A DNA stretch of 63,919 nucleotides from Treponema sp. (GCA_031288005.1 JAITSE010000060.1:1-63919); one strand, 5' to 3'; shown: positions 46,355 to 55,418, numbered from the stretch's first letter. Notes: generated from the letters alone by a model not told the origin. A program made the numbers and translations.

Positions 46355-47311
46355 ATGAAGAAAGTGCTGTTTGCGGCGCTTGCGCTCGTTCTGACGGGCG
46401 GGTTCGTATCTGCCGGAGGCGCTTCCGGCAAGTCAGAAAAAGCGGTTATTGGGTTCTCCCAGGCAACCATGGCTTCGCCTTTCTATGTGTCCCATGTTGA
46501 GGCGGCCAAGGCCAGGGCCGGGGAACTTGGAGTGGAGTTGATTGTCGCTGACGCCAATGAAAATGTGGTGAAGCAGAATCAAGACATTGCCGATATGCTT
46601 CAGCGGGGAATCAAAGTGCTGATTATTAACGCTGTTGATCCTGACGGCGCGGCCCCAGCTCTTGACGCGTGCGCCCGGAAAAAAGTTCCGGTTGTTACCG
46701 TCGACCGTTTTCTGAACGGAGACGCCGGCGCCGTTATCGGGCGGGACAATGTTCTTATGGGCCAGGCCGTAGGCAATGCCATTGTAGCGGCCCTTGGAGG
46801 CAAAGGCAAAGCCCAGGGCAAGATCCTTGAAGTGATGGGATCAGGCGGAGACCGCGTACAGGAAGCCCGTTCCAAGGGTTTTCATAACGCTGTGGATTCC
46901 GAAAGCGGAATAGTAGTTGTGCAGACTCCGTATTGTGATTATGTGCGCTCAAAAGCCGCAGCCGCGGCCCAGGATATTATCCAGCGGCACAAGGATATTG
47001 TTATGATTTACGGTCATAATGACGATATGGCCCTTGGCGCGCTTCAGGTCTGCGAGGATGCGGGCCTTAAAGTACAGTGCGCCGGCGTTGACGGCCTTAT
47101 GGAAGCTGTAGAAGCCATCACCCGGAACAGGTATCTTGCGACATCGGCAAATGATCCCTTTGCTTTCGGAAGGCAGGCTGTGGAAACCGCTGTAAAGATC
47201 ATCAACGGCGAATTTTCAGGCAAAGAGGTTGACGCTGGAACCTTTTTGATTAACGCGTCGAACGCAGCGAAGTATTACGATTCTTCAATCGCGTTCGCTG
47301 CTGAAAAATAG
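46355..47311 (+). CDS. Sugar ABC transporter substrate-binding protein, RbsB type
   Basis: 318 residues; strong ribosome site (AGGAGG). Signal peptide MKKVLFAALALVLTGGF followed by VSAGGAS; then the periplasmic-binding fold with IGFSQATMASPFYVSHVEAA and VMIYGHNDDMALGALQ. No lipobox Cys is visible, so it may be free in the periplasm. Sugar specificity unknown. The gene ends against a hairpin repeat. Confidence 0.94.
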   Translation: MKKVLFAALALVLTGGFVSAGGASGKSEKAVIGFSQATMASPFYVSHVEAAKARAGELGVELIVADANENVVKQNQDIADMLQRGIKVLIINAVDPDGAAPALDACARKKVPVVTVDRFLNGDAGAVIGRDNVLMGQAVGNAIVAALGGKGKAQGKILEVMGSGGDRVQEARSKGFHNAVDSESGIVVVQTPYCDYVRSKAAAAAQDIIQRHKDIVMIYGHNDDMALGALQVCEDAGLKVQCAGVDGLMEAVEAITRNRYLATSANDPFAFGRQAVETAVKIINGEFSGKEVDAGTFLINASNAAKYYDSSIAFAAEK

Positions 47312-47392
47312 AGTTGTTCGCCGGAAACGCGGAAGCATTGGAAACGCGGAAACAAGTTTCCGATGTTTCCGATGTTTCCGATGAACAAGTCC
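47311..47392. repeat. Large hairpin repeat, GGACTTGTTCA family, copy 3
   Basis: Lies between the ends of two convergent genes. Core GGAAACGCGGAAAC-AA-GTTTCCGATGTTTCC folds into a long stem, followed by further GTTTCCGAT repeats and the right end TGAACAAGTCC. Its left end is GAGTTGTTCG, starting within the rbsB-like stop codon. No U run, so terminator function is uncertain. Confidence 0.85.
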
Positions 47393-47393
47393 A

Positions 47394-48455
47394 TTATCTG
47401 GTCATGGTGGTGCTGACATCTCCGGCAAGCACAGTTTCTATTTCTGATGCGGGGATGTCGCAGTTATAAAAATAGTTAAAGAAATACTTTACCACCTCTT
47501 TCATGTCTACATCGGAGAAGCGCTCCGGGTAGAGTTTGGTTCCAAGCCATAGTGGCAGCATGGCCCCCTCGCCGGAACGGACCGACCAAAGGTAGATGCC
47601 GTAGGGACACACGTAGACCCTGCGGTTTTTTACGGCAGAAACGGTTTGCAGGGCGGGATCGCTGAGTACCGCCTGTGCGCCTGTCTGGCTGTTTAGCATG
47701 ATTACCTGGGGGTCCCATTCCACGATCTGTTCCGCGTCAACGGTCAGGGAATTCCCCGCGGAGGTCCCGAGGTAATCCTTCGCCATATTGACGCCCCCCG
47801 CGGCTTCTATGTATTCATGGCTGATGTCCCTGCCGTTTGTGGTCGCGTAGGCGTTGGCGGAATAGAAAAGGGACAGGAACCGTACTCGCTGATCGGGATC
47901 GATTCCGGCGCCGCGATCCCTGGCGGCCTGAATATTCCCCTGGTAATAGGCGGTAAATTCCGCGGCCCGGGCCGCTTCCTTTTCCCCCAGGATATTTCCG
48001 ATTATCTGGAAAGACTGGCAGAGGCCCGCCACATCGGCAACGTTGTTAATCGCCACAAAGGCGACCCCCGCCTTTCGGAGCTGTTCCTTCTGCTCCGCCG
48101 AAAAAATCGCGGCGGGCCCATAGGCTGCCTGGGTTCCCGAAGCGATAAGATCCTCTACCGAAGTGGCGTTAAAGTTTCCGCTGTTGCTGATCAAATAATC
48201 GGGGAATACTTTTTTAAAATAGGCGTTGATATTCTGGACAGCCGCCGCGCTGATCTTGCCGCCCCCCGCGGTAACTACCTGGGTTATCTGGGCGAAGGCG
48301 CCTATGACAGGCCCCGCCCGGGTAATCTCCCGGGGAATCTCCACGTCATTGCCGTCCGAGTCCTGGACGATCCGGAAGGCGTTTCCGCCGCCTGCGGACG
48401 GGGTCTCCCGGTTTCCCCCGGCGTATACCGGACGGGCAAGTAAAATTATCCCCAT
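47394..48455 (-). CDS. Iron/cobalamin-type ABC substrate-binding protein, start truncated
   Basis: 353 residues with a BtuF/FecB-like fold (VVTAGGGKISAAAVQNINAYF, EQIVEWDPQVIMLNS). The N-terminus, MGIILLARPVYAGGNRE, looks like only the last part of a signal peptide: the hydrophobic core is too short. The upstream codons in this frame contain a stop, and the ATPase gene runs into it in another frame for 110 bases. Probably damaged by a deletion joining the two genes; export may fail. Confidence 0.8.
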   Translation of the reverse strand: MGIILLARPVYAGGNRETPSAGGGNAFRIVQDSDGNDVEIPREITRAGPVIGAFAQITQVVTAGGGKISAAAVQNINAYFKKVFPDYLISNSGNFNATSVEDLIASGTQAAYGPAAIFSAEQKEQLRKAGVAFVAINNVADVAGLCQSFQIIGNILGEKEAARAAEFTAYYQGNIQAARDRGAGIDPDQRVRFLSLFYSANAYATTNGRDISHEYIEAAGGVNMAKDYLGTSAGNSLTVDAEQIVEWDPQVIMLNSQTGAQAVLSDPALQTVSAVKNRRVYVCPYGIYLWSVRSGEGAMLPLWLGTKLYPERFSDVDMKEVVKYFFNYFYNCDIPASEIETVLAGDVSTTMTR

Positions 48456-49191
48456 AGGGGACTTCCGCCACCGCCACAGGAATCCCGTAGGTTTCTCTCA
48501 GGACTGCTTCGGTAAGGACCTCCCTGGCGGGGCCGATGACAGCGTTTCTGTCTCTCTTTATCAAGGCTGCCGTGGTATTAAGCATCAGTACCTGCTCGGG
48601 GTAATGGGTGGTCATGATGATGCCAAGCCCCTGTTTCGCGAGGCCGAAGATTTGCCTGAGCACCAGGGCCTGGTTGCCGAAATCCAGATTCCCCGTTGGT
48701 TCGTCCATCATCAGAAAGGCCGGTTCCTGGGCCAGGGCCCGGGCGATGAGCGCCATCTGCCGTTCACCCCCGGAAAGTTCCGTGTAGAGCCTTTCCCGCA
48801 GATGGGAAATCCCCAGATCCGCCATAAGAGTTTCCACCATTTCATAATCCCCGCGGCCCGGCTGATCAAAAGCGCCCAGACGGGAGCTTCTGCCCATGAG
48901 GATCACATCCGGCACCGAAAAGGCAAATGCGGCGCTCTGGTTCTGTGGCACATAGCCGATATACCGGGCCAGTTCCCTGGCGGAAAGATCCGGAACGTTT
49001 CTGCCGTCGATACTGATGACGCCCTTCCGGGAAGGCAAAAACCCAAGGATGGTTTTATAGAGGGTGGTCTTGCCTATGCCGTTGGGTCCCAGGAGGCAGA
49101 ATATTTCCCCCGATGAAACCCGGGCCGAGAAATCCTCAAGCACCGTTTTTTTGCCGTAGCCGCAGGCCACCTGTTCCAGCGCCAGTTCCAT
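48346..49191 (-). CDS. Iron/cobalamin-type ABC ATPase with read-through C-terminus
   Basis: 281 residues. Walker A GPNGIGKTTL, LSGGERQMALIARAL and FLMMDEPTGNLD, plus the family's C-terminal YGIPVAVAEVPYGD. After this the frame continues for about 34 Arg/Pro-rich residues that are simply the next gene read out of frame, so the original stop seems lost. Residues 1-245 could still work as an ATPase. Follows the permease remnant by 15 bases. Confidence 0.88.
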   Translation of the reverse strand: MELALEQVACGYGKKTVLEDFSARVSSGEIFCLLGPNGIGKTTLYKTILGFLPSRKGVISIDGRNVPDLSARELARYIGYVPQNQSAAFAFSVPDVILMGRSSRLGAFDQPGRGDYEMVETLMADLGISHLRERLYTELSGGERQMALIARALAQEPAFLMMDEPTGNLDFGNQALVLRQIFGLAKQGLGIIMTTHYPEQVLMLNTTAALIKRDRNAVIGPAREVLTEAVLRETYGIPVAVAEVPYGDNFTCPSGIRRGKPGDPVRRRRKRLPDRPGLGRQ

Positions 49192-49206
49192 TATCTGCCT
49201 CCAGGC

Positions 49207-49812
49207 TTATAGCCATTCCCTTTTTCCGCAGAAAAGCATATATAAAAACAGCGGCGCTCCGATGAACGAAACCAGCACCCCCACGGGCAGTTCACCGGGA
49301 ATAATGACCCGGGCGCAGTTATCCACCAAAAGCATGAACAGGGCGCCCCCCAAAAGAGCGGCTGGAAACAGGACGCGGTTATTAGGCCCCACAAGGAGCC
49401 GGGAGATATGGGGAATGATAAGCCCCACCCAGGAGATTATTCCGCAGAGACTGACAGAGGCTGCGGTCAGCAGGGTAGAGGACAGGATCACCAGGGTACG
49501 AACCTGCCGGGTGTTGATCCCCATGGAGCGGGCCTCCTCATCGCTAAAGGAAAGGATGTTGATCCGCCAGCGCAGAAGGAAAAGGACGCTCCCCGCGGAA
49601 AGGAGGACCGCCAGCATGACCAGCACGTTGCGGCCGTTTCCCGAGCGGGCAAAACTCCCCATAAGCCAAAAGGTTATTTCCGGCAGTTTATTGTCCGCGT
49701 CGGCCATGTATTTGGTAAAAGAAATAACAGAGGAAAAGAGGGCGTTCATGATGGTTCCGGTAAGGATGAGAACCACCGTGGAATTCCGGCCCCTGCCGGC
49801 TATGCGGGTCAA
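49207..49812 (-). pseudogene. FecCD-type permease, front half missing
   Basis: 201 residues against about 330 for the family. What remains is the C-terminal part: LILTGTIMNALFSSVISFTKY, ARSMGINTRQVRTLVILSS and SWVGLIIPHISRLLVGPN. The reading frame opens at a TTG exactly where an AAAACTCCCC repeat motif begins (49809-49818); the first four or so membrane helices are gone. Likely a 5'-deleted pseudogene. Confidence 0.8.
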
Positions 49813-50536
49813 AAAACTCCCCTAAGCAAGCCGAAGCAAGCCTACGGCTTGCTTAGCGGCTTGCTTAGGTTTGCACTGCTTTCCGGGCCGGTTTTCCGGG
49901 TTTTTCCCCGGGAATCAGCCCTTAGGACTATGGAGTTTTGCGAACCCTGCGGGTTCCTTGGGAGTTTTGGGACTTACAACAATATCCGCAACTTAGACGC
50001 CGCTCCCAAAACTCCTAAACAATTTGCAAAGCAAATTGCACTTCACCCAAAAACAATCCGCAAAACTCCAAGCAAACTTGAGACCTCCGGTCTCAGCTCC
50101 GCCGGTTTGCACGACTCCCACTAAGAGATTGCTTTAGCAATCTCTATGAGAGACTCTCACTTAATCCTGAGCCGCTCTCACTCGAGTGGGAGAGACTCTC
50201 ACTTAATCCTGAGCCGCTCTCACTCGAGTGAGAGAGACTCTCACTTAATCCTAAAGCCCCTCTCACTTAATCCTGAGCCCCTCTGGGAACCCTGCGGTTC
50301 GTAGAATCGCGGTTCGTAGAACCGATGGTTCCCTTGGAGTTTTTGCACTATTTGTGACTCGGAAACTCCGGAAACGCGGAAACTTCGTTTTCGCCGTTTC
50401 CGCGTTTCCGATGTTTCCGCGTTTCCGCGTGAACTTGTTGGGCGGCATGGAACCGAAGGTTCCTAAAACTCCCCGGATTTGAGAACCGCAGCGCGGTTCT
50501 CCAGCGGCCCGCAAGGGACGCACGGCTCTTCCCGGT
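49813..50536. repeat. Island of nested palindromes and tandem repeats
   Basis: A 724-base gap with no supportable gene. It contains: AAGCAAGCC/GGCTTGCTT inverted copies (49822-49868); GGAGTTTTGCG (49932-49942) pairing with CGCAAAACTCC (50059-50069), enclosing GGAGTTTTGGGA/TCCCAAAACTCC and AATTTGC-AAA-GCAAATT (50021-50037); GAGACC-TCC-GGTCTC (50080-50094); AGAGATTGCT-TT-AGCAATCTCT (50124-50145); three 42-base tandem units with CTCTCACTCGAGTGAGAG (50149 to about 50255); GGTTCGTAGAACC-type palindromes (50296-50330); and a GGAAAC/GTTTCC hairpin (50369-50410). Confidence 0.95.
50369..50440. repeat. Large hairpin repeat, GGACTTGTTCA family, copy 4
   Basis: CGGAAACGCGGAAAC (50369-50383) pairs perfectly with GTTTCCGCGTTTCCG (50396-50410) around a 12-base loop; further TTTCCG units follow and the right end reads GTGAACTTGTTGG. 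It is embedded in the palindrome island and lacks a clear left end. Confidence 0.75.
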
Positions 50537-50767
50537 TTAATAGTGAGGCGGCTTTTGATTGGGAATTTCCTCCGGAAACTGCGTTGCCGAAAGTTCCCGG
50601 GATATTTGCAAGACTTTCTCTTTCACCGCCGCGTGTTCGGCTTTAATGGCGTCTATACCGGCATTTCTCTCTACCACTTCGCCCTGAAGCCGCACAATAA
50701 AATCTTCCAAGAAGGCCAGTTTTGTCTCAATTTTTTCGAGACGTCTTTCCAAAACTTCACTATCCAT
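50537..50767 (-). CDS. slyX: SlyX family protein
   Basis: 76 residues, one coiled coil (ERRLEKIETKLAFLEDFIVR and following) and the family's terminal PPHY. Matches the size of SlyX, a small protein of unknown role. It stands alone, with the palindrome island immediately downstream and the divergent phosphofructokinase gene upstream. Confidence 0.85.
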   Translation of the reverse strand: MDSEVLERRLEKIETKLAFLEDFIVRLQGEVVERNAGIDAIKAEHAAVKEKVLQISRELSATQFPEEIPNQKPPHY

Positions 50768-50886
50768 ATAAAATCTATTTTAGACGGATGTTTCAAAATG
50801 TCAAATTCTGAAGCGTCAGCCTTATTAAACGCGGCCCTGCCTGACTAAAACCCGCGGGCTTCAGCGTTTTTATGCAGGAGATATTT

Positions 50887-52254
50887 ATGAGCAATAAACA
50901 CGAACCTATAGATTTTACCATTGAGACTCTGGGGACCGGCAATGTCGATTCGCCTATCACAATGTCAAAAACAGCGGGCGATTTTATCGCCAACTATGTG
51001 AAGGATGATGAATTTGTCTGGCCTGACGCGCTGGTTTCCCTTGGAGAACAGCAGCCTGTGAAAAGGAGCCAGGTTTTTGAATGCGCCGGACCCAGGGAAA
51101 AAATATACTTTATGCCGAATCATGTGCACGCTGGAATAGTGAGCTGCGGCGGACTGTGTCCCGGACTCAACGACGTGATCCGGGCAATAGTCTGCTGCCT
51201 GTCCCGCCGCTACGGGGTCACCAGAATTTCCGGGATTCGCTACGGCTACCGGGGTTTCCTTGAGGATGACAAAAAATTCAGCCCTATACAGCTTAATCCT
51301 GACGTTGTGGACGACATTCACAAAATTGGCGGCACTATGCTGGGAAGCGCCCGGGGCGGCGGCAAAGAGGTTTCCCGTATCGTGGACGCGCTTGAGCGGC
51401 TGAATCTCAATGTCCTCTTTACCATCGGCGGCGATGGAACCCAGAAAGGCTCACTTGAGATAGCTGAGGAAATCGGACGGCGGGGTCTCAAAATTGCCAT
51501 GATCGGCATCCCAAAAACAGTGGATAATGACTTTTCCTATATTCAGAAGTCTTTCGGCTTTGATACGGCGGTTGCCAAGGCGGTAGAAGCGGTAACCGCC
51601 GCGCACATGGAAGCCCATTCCCAGATCAACGGCATAGGCCTCGTGAAGGTAATGGGCCGGGAATCGGGATTTATAGCGGCCCATACAGCTCTGGCGAGCC
51701 ACGAGGTAAACTTCGTTCTGATCCCGGAAGTGCCGTTTGAACTGGACGGTGAAAACGGATTCCTTCATCACCTGGAAAGGAGGATCAAAAAACGGGACCA
51801 TGCGGTCATACTGCTTGCGGAGGGTATACTTCAGGATCAGCTTGTAAAGGAAAAAACGACCGACGCAGGCGGCAACGCGAAGATCGCTGACGCCGGAACT
51901 TACATGAAGGACAGAATTGTGGAGTATTTCAAAGCCAAAGATATAGAAATCAACCTTAAATATATTGATCCCAGCTATATGATCCGTTCCGCTCCGGCAA
52001 GCCCCAATGATTCCATTTACTGCGAGCGTCTTGGAAACGCCGCTGTTCACGCGGCCATGGCCGGGAAAACAAAGGTCCTTATCGGCCTTGTCAACAACGA
52101 ATTTGTCCATCTGCCCATGAAAATAGCGGTTATCAGGAACCACGTAGACCCGGAGGGCAAACTGTGGCGGGATACTCTGGACGCGACGCACCAGCCCACT
52201 CTGATGGTGAACAACCAGCTTGGCGCTCTTTTTGGCTCCCGCAGAGACGAATAG
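50887..52254 (+). CDS. 6-phosphofructokinase, clade-X (long) type
   Basis: 455 residues from the ATG at 50887 (GGAG upstream). Motifs [30 protein letters not shown] and [10 protein letters not shown]. PPi-dependent enzymes of this group usually have GGDD at the first motif, whereas this one has GGDG together with PKTVDND; by comparison with characterised long-form enzymes this points to ATP as donor (inference). Performs the committed step of glycolysis. Confidence 0.9.
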   Translation: MSNKHEPIDFTIETLGTGNVDSPITMSKTAGDFIANYVKDDEFVWPDALVSLGEQQPVKRSQVFECAGPREKIYFMPNHVHAGIVSCGGLCPGLNDVIRAIVCCLSRRYGVTRISGIRYGYRGFLEDDKKFSPIQLNPDVVDDIHKIGGTMLGSARGGGKEVSRIVDALERLNLNVLFTIGGDGTQKGSLEIAEEIGRRGLKIAMIGIPKTVDNDFSYIQKSFGFDTAVAKAVEAVTAAHMEAHSQINGIGLVKVMGRESGFIAAHTALASHEVNFVLIPEVPFELDGENGFLHHLERRIKKRDHAVILLAEGILQDQLVKEKTTDAGGNAKIADAGTYMKDRIVEYFKAKDIEINLKYIDPSYMIRSAPASPNDSIYCERLGNAAVHAAMAGKTKVLIGLVNNEFVHLPMKIAVIRNHVDPEGKLWRDTLDATHQPTLMVNNQLGALFGSRRDE

Positions 52255-52262
52255 GCTGATTC

Positions 52263-53084
52263 TTAAGAGTCCTGAGCTTCCATTAACCTGACAGTGTACG
52301 CTTTGCCGAGGGGATGAAAGGTCCCCCGGAGAGCAAGAGTCTTTTTTTCCTCAAGGACCGAAAGGTCTGTTTTCATGCCGTCAGGGTGGATCATGAAAAC
52401 GTTGTGAAGGGCTTTTAACAGGAATGTAAAAAGGCGGTCTGTCCAAAGCTCCCCTGTCTCAGCGCCTTCCGCTTTCCCCGGACGGCCCAAAAAACATAGC
52501 AGAGCGCGGTATTCATCCAGGACCGTTTCTTTTGTGAACAGCGGCGCGAATTCCAAAGAGGTTTGCAGAGTTCTGAGAACCGGCATAAGCAGGCAGTTTG
52601 AGAGCATTTTTTCCTGTTTGATGCGGTAAAAACCATCCGCTCTGGTGTACGCTCCTTTGATCAGAGCCAGGGCGCTTTCACGGCTCAAGCGGAAATTCCG
52701 CGTAAAGAATGAGGCGTCAAAATCTTCAAGCCCTTCCCGTGAATAAAGGGCGAAATCTTTTTCTGAAATTTTTTTATATGTGGAAAAATCAATCTGATCA
52801 AAAACAAAATCGTTAAATATGACGCCCGGCCCGGCTTTCCTAAAATCCAGCCGCTCCAGTTCGCTTTGGACAAAGCATATACGGAGATAACGCCGGTCCA
52901 GGCCCCGCCCGGCAGGTCCGTAAGGCGGCGTTCCAGCGCAGAGGGCCGCTATATCCGTAAGTACAGGCAGTTTTCCCCGCAGTTCAGCAGGCAGAAAAGA
53001 AAGGCTGGAAAGAAAGCGCCGAATCCGCGGCAGATCCATGTCCCGGCCCGCGGGCGGCATCTGCGCGGGAAAATACGCTTCCAT
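52263..53084 (-). CDS. Hypothetical protein
   Basis: 273 residues, soluble, no signal peptide, mixed helical character, rich in Phe and Leu. Phrases such as VIFNDFVFDQIDFSTYKKIS and GTFHPLGKAYTVRL look conserved but I cannot assign a family. It lies 21 bases after an RNA methyltransferase gene on the same strand and converges with the phosphofructokinase gene (8 bases). Probably treponeme-specific. Confidence 0.75.
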   Translation of the reverse strand: MEAYFPAQMPPAGRDMDLPRIRRFLSSLSFLPAELRGKLPVLTDIAALCAGTPPYGPAGRGLDRRYLRICFVQSELERLDFRKAGPGVIFNDFVFDQIDFSTYKKISEKDFALYSREGLEDFDASFFTRNFRLSRESALALIKGAYTRADGFYRIKQEKMLSNCLLMPVLRTLQTSLEFAPLFTKETVLDEYRALLCFLGRPGKAEGAETGELWTDRLFTFLLKALHNVFMIHPDGMKTDLSVLEEKKTLALRGTFHPLGKAYTVRLMEAQDS

Positions 53085-53105
53085 GAACAGTATTCCTGCC
53101 TCAGC

Positions 53106-53882
53106 CTAACGCTCGTAAAGTTCGTGAAGGAAGAGCGTGGCCGCTTGAGCCACGTTGAGGCTTTCGATCCGGCCTGTTCCCGGAATGCGGATTAGCGCGG
53201 CGCAGTGTTCTTCAGCTTCTTTAGGAAGACCGGTTTCCTCGTTTCCCAGCACGACCGCAATTCCAGGATTGGCGCTCCTCCGGGCGGCGGCTTTTTCCTG
53301 AATGATCGCGTTCATATCCCGCAGCCGCAGCCGCGCCCTTGTAAGCGCCCCCAGGGTGATGATCCAGGGCGCAATGCGTTTTAGAAAGGCCGCGGTATTT
53401 CGCACCTTACGAAAATTTACGTATTCCATACCGCCTTCGGCGACCCGGTAAGCGCCGGTAGAGAGACGGGCTTCTTCGTCAGCTTCGCAAAGAATCACGA
53501 AATGGACGCCGAAAAAGGCGGCGGAGCGGACAATAGCCCCAAGATTGTGATCATTCCCGACAGAGTGCAGAATCAGCCCAGTCAAGCCTTCCCGCGCCCA
53601 GAAGTCTATGTCCTCCCGGCTAATATCCTCCAGCACAGGCTCCTCTATCATGGCAACTACCCCCTGGTGGTGTATGCTCTTGCAGAGCCGCTCAAGTTCT
53701 TCATCATCGCATATTTTATAGGGCCGTTTCCGCTCAGCCAAATTGCTGCAAACTTTACCGAACTGTTTTAGCCTGTCTTCCCGGAGAAACAGCCGGTTGA
53801 TTTTTTCCGGGTGCAGTTCCCCCACAGCCGCCGCCGCGTTAAAACCGCAGACCGCCAGCTCCATGGTAAGTTTATTCCGCAT
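53106..53882 (-). CDS. SpoU/TrmH-family RNA 2'-O-methyltransferase
   Basis: 258 residues. An N-terminal substrate-binding domain (about 1-90) precedes the SPOUT domain: GLILHSVGNDHNLGAIVRSA, VVLGNEETGLP and RIESLNVAQAATLFLHEL. Layout resembles RlmB (23S G2251) or TrmH-like enzymes; target not determinable. Follows luxS by 41 bases on the same strand. Confidence 0.9.
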   Translation of the reverse strand: MRNKLTMELAVCGFNAAAAVGELHPEKINRLFLREDRLKQFGKVCSNLAERKRPYKICDDEELERLCKSIHHQGVVAMIEEPVLEDISREDIDFWAREGLTGLILHSVGNDHNLGAIVRSAAFFGVHFVILCEADEEARLSTGAYRVAEGGMEYVNFRKVRNTAAFLKRIAPWIITLGALTRARLRLRDMNAIIQEKAAARRSANPGIAVVLGNEETGLPKEAEEHCAALIRIPGTGRIESLNVAQAATLFLHELYER

Positions 53883-53923
53883 ACCGTAAGTCTATCTTCT
53901 CCGCCGCAAATTTGCCATAACCG

Positions 53924-54400
53924 TTACGCCGGGTAGTTTAGATTTTTCCAGGACGGATTTTTCAGTATCTCTGCGTAGCGTTTGGCTTCCCACTTAGCCA
54001 TATCAAGGTTCTGCTCCTGCCAGTTGCCGCATTCCGCCGGAGCGACCCCGGGAATGACTCCCTTAAAAGCGATAATCCAGTCGAGCATCTCTCTGACCAG
54101 GGGCAGGACAGCTTCGGAGCTGAGATCGCCTTCCAGGATCATATAACACCCGGTACGGCATCCCATTGGCCCGAAATAAGCTGTCCGCCCGGCCCAGTCC
54201 TTATGGGAACGCAGAAAAGTCGCCCCAAGATGTTCAATCGTGTGAAGGGCGGGCATATCAATTACAGGCTCCGTATTCGGCTGCTTAAAGCGGAGGTCAA
54301 AAGTTGTGAGTATGCTCCCTCCAAATTCATCTTTCCTGGATACATAGAGCCCGGGTTTTAATCTGAGATGATCGATTTGAAAGCTGGCGATTTTTTGCAT
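53924..54400 (-). CDS. luxS: S-ribosylhomocysteine lyase
   Basis: 158 residues from the ATG at 54400 (GGAG upstream; a TTG directly before is possible). Metal-binding HTIEH and the catalytic-site GPMGCRTGCYMI are present. Splits S-ribosylhomocysteine into homocysteine and the AI-2 precursor DPD. The preceding gene encodes Pfs, which makes its substrate, so both activated-methyl-cycle steps lie together. Confidence 0.97.
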   Translation of the reverse strand: MQKIASFQIDHLRLKPGLYVSRKDEFGGSILTTFDLRFKQPNTEPVIDMPALHTIEHLGATFLRSHKDWAGRTAYFGPMGCRTGCYMILEGDLSSEAVLPLVREMLDWIIAFKGVIPGVAPAECGNWQEQNLDMAKWEAKRYAEILKNPSWKNLNYPA

Positions 54401-54448
54401 CAAATTCTCCTGTTTTTACCGTGCTCCCGCCTAAAGGCCGGGAGTATT

Positions 54449-54650
54449 ATGAGGCTCTTCAAAACCGGCGTTGTATAAAGAGCAGCTCTTAAAAATGTAC
54501 ATTTCACAGTCCTCGAACTTAAGGTTCGTAGAACCATCGGTTCGTAGAACCGCGGTCCATAGAACCGCGGTCCGTTGGTGAAAAACTGTAAGAGACTCTG
54601 CATCGGAGCGAAGGTCCGCGCTAACCGGGTTTTGCAAGAGGCTCTTAATC
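54449..54650. repeat. Repeat element between pfs and luxS
   Basis: Three near-identical palindromic units of 15-16 bases, GGTTCGTAGAACC and variants, in tandem (54523-54574). The outer parts read GAGGCTCTTCAAAACCGG (from about 54450) and, inverted, CCGGGTTTTGCAAGAGGCTC (to about 54642). It is related to repeats at 39.4 and 50.3 kb. It separates two functionally linked genes. Confidence 0.75.
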
Positions 54651-55370
54651 CTATTGCCAATTACGTATAATCCGGCGGACTATTTCTCCTGAATGTTTTG
54701 AAGCAATGGGGAGAAATTCGTCAAATTTTATGGGGGACTCCGCTCCGGCTATATCTGAAACAGCCCGGATGATCAGGGCCGGAACAGAAAAAAGGAAACA
54801 GGTATGGGCGACAGCGGCCCCCTCCATTTCCACAGCCCGGATACCGGGAAAAACCAGTTTGACTTGCTTAATTTTTTCGGCGGTGTCCATAAATACATCG
54901 GCGGAACCAATAAGGCCCCTGACATGGTGAAAAGTTCCCGGAAGACGCCCTTCCCGCACGAGTTCATCCACCGCCTGTTCAGCCCGGCGTATAAGGTCTT
55001 CAGGAACCGTAAAAACCGCAGGCATACCGGGAATCTGTCCCGGAGCGTAGCCTGAACTGACTACGTCCGCATCATGGTAGATCAGTCCGCCGGCAATAAT
55101 TGCGTCTCCAAAACTGAGGTCCCGGTCTATGCCCCCGGCGGAACCTGTGTTGATTACCGCTTCCGGATGATACCGTTCTATGAGAAGAGCGCAGCCAACA
55201 GCGGCGTTGACTTTGCCTATGCCGCAGCGCAGCAGGGCCACGGGTCTTCCCTCCAGCTTTCCCAAAATAAATTCAAAGCCTTCCGGCTTTTCTTGAAAGG
55301 ACTTAGCTTCCGTCATAGCCTTACGGAGTATGATTACTTCATCTTCCATGGCGCCTATTATACCGATCAT
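54651..55370 (-). CDS. mtnN: 5'-methylthioadenosine/S-adenosylhomocysteine nucleosidase
   Basis: 239 residues from the ATG at 55370, giving the standard MIGIIGAMEDEV start; an upstream in-frame codon (55403) would add 11 residues. Catalytic Glu in MEGAAVAHTC and Asp in RAVSDIAGAE. Hydrolyses SAH and MTA, feeding LuxS next door. Confidence 0.95.
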   Translation of the reverse strand: MIGIIGAMEDEVIILRKAMTEAKSFQEKPEGFEFILGKLEGRPVALLRCGIGKVNAAVGCALLIERYHPEAVINTGSAGGIDRDLSFGDAIIAGGLIYHDADVVSSGYAPGQIPGMPAVFTVPEDLIRRAEQAVDELVREGRLPGTFHHVRGLIGSADVFMDTAEKIKQVKLVFPGIRAVEMEGAAVAHTCFLFSVPALIIRAVSDIAGAESPIKFDEFLPIASKHSGEIVRRIIRNWQ

Positions 55371-55418
55371 CTTGTCTAAGCGCCCGTTAAAAACCGCCGG
55401 CAAAACGCATAAAAAGCT

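Noticed and set aside
47817..50124. Long plus-strand frames (up to 296 codons) opposite the iron-type ABC genes
   Set aside because: Antisense shadows of clearly recognisable minus-strand ATPase, permease and binding-protein genes, one running into the palindrome island.
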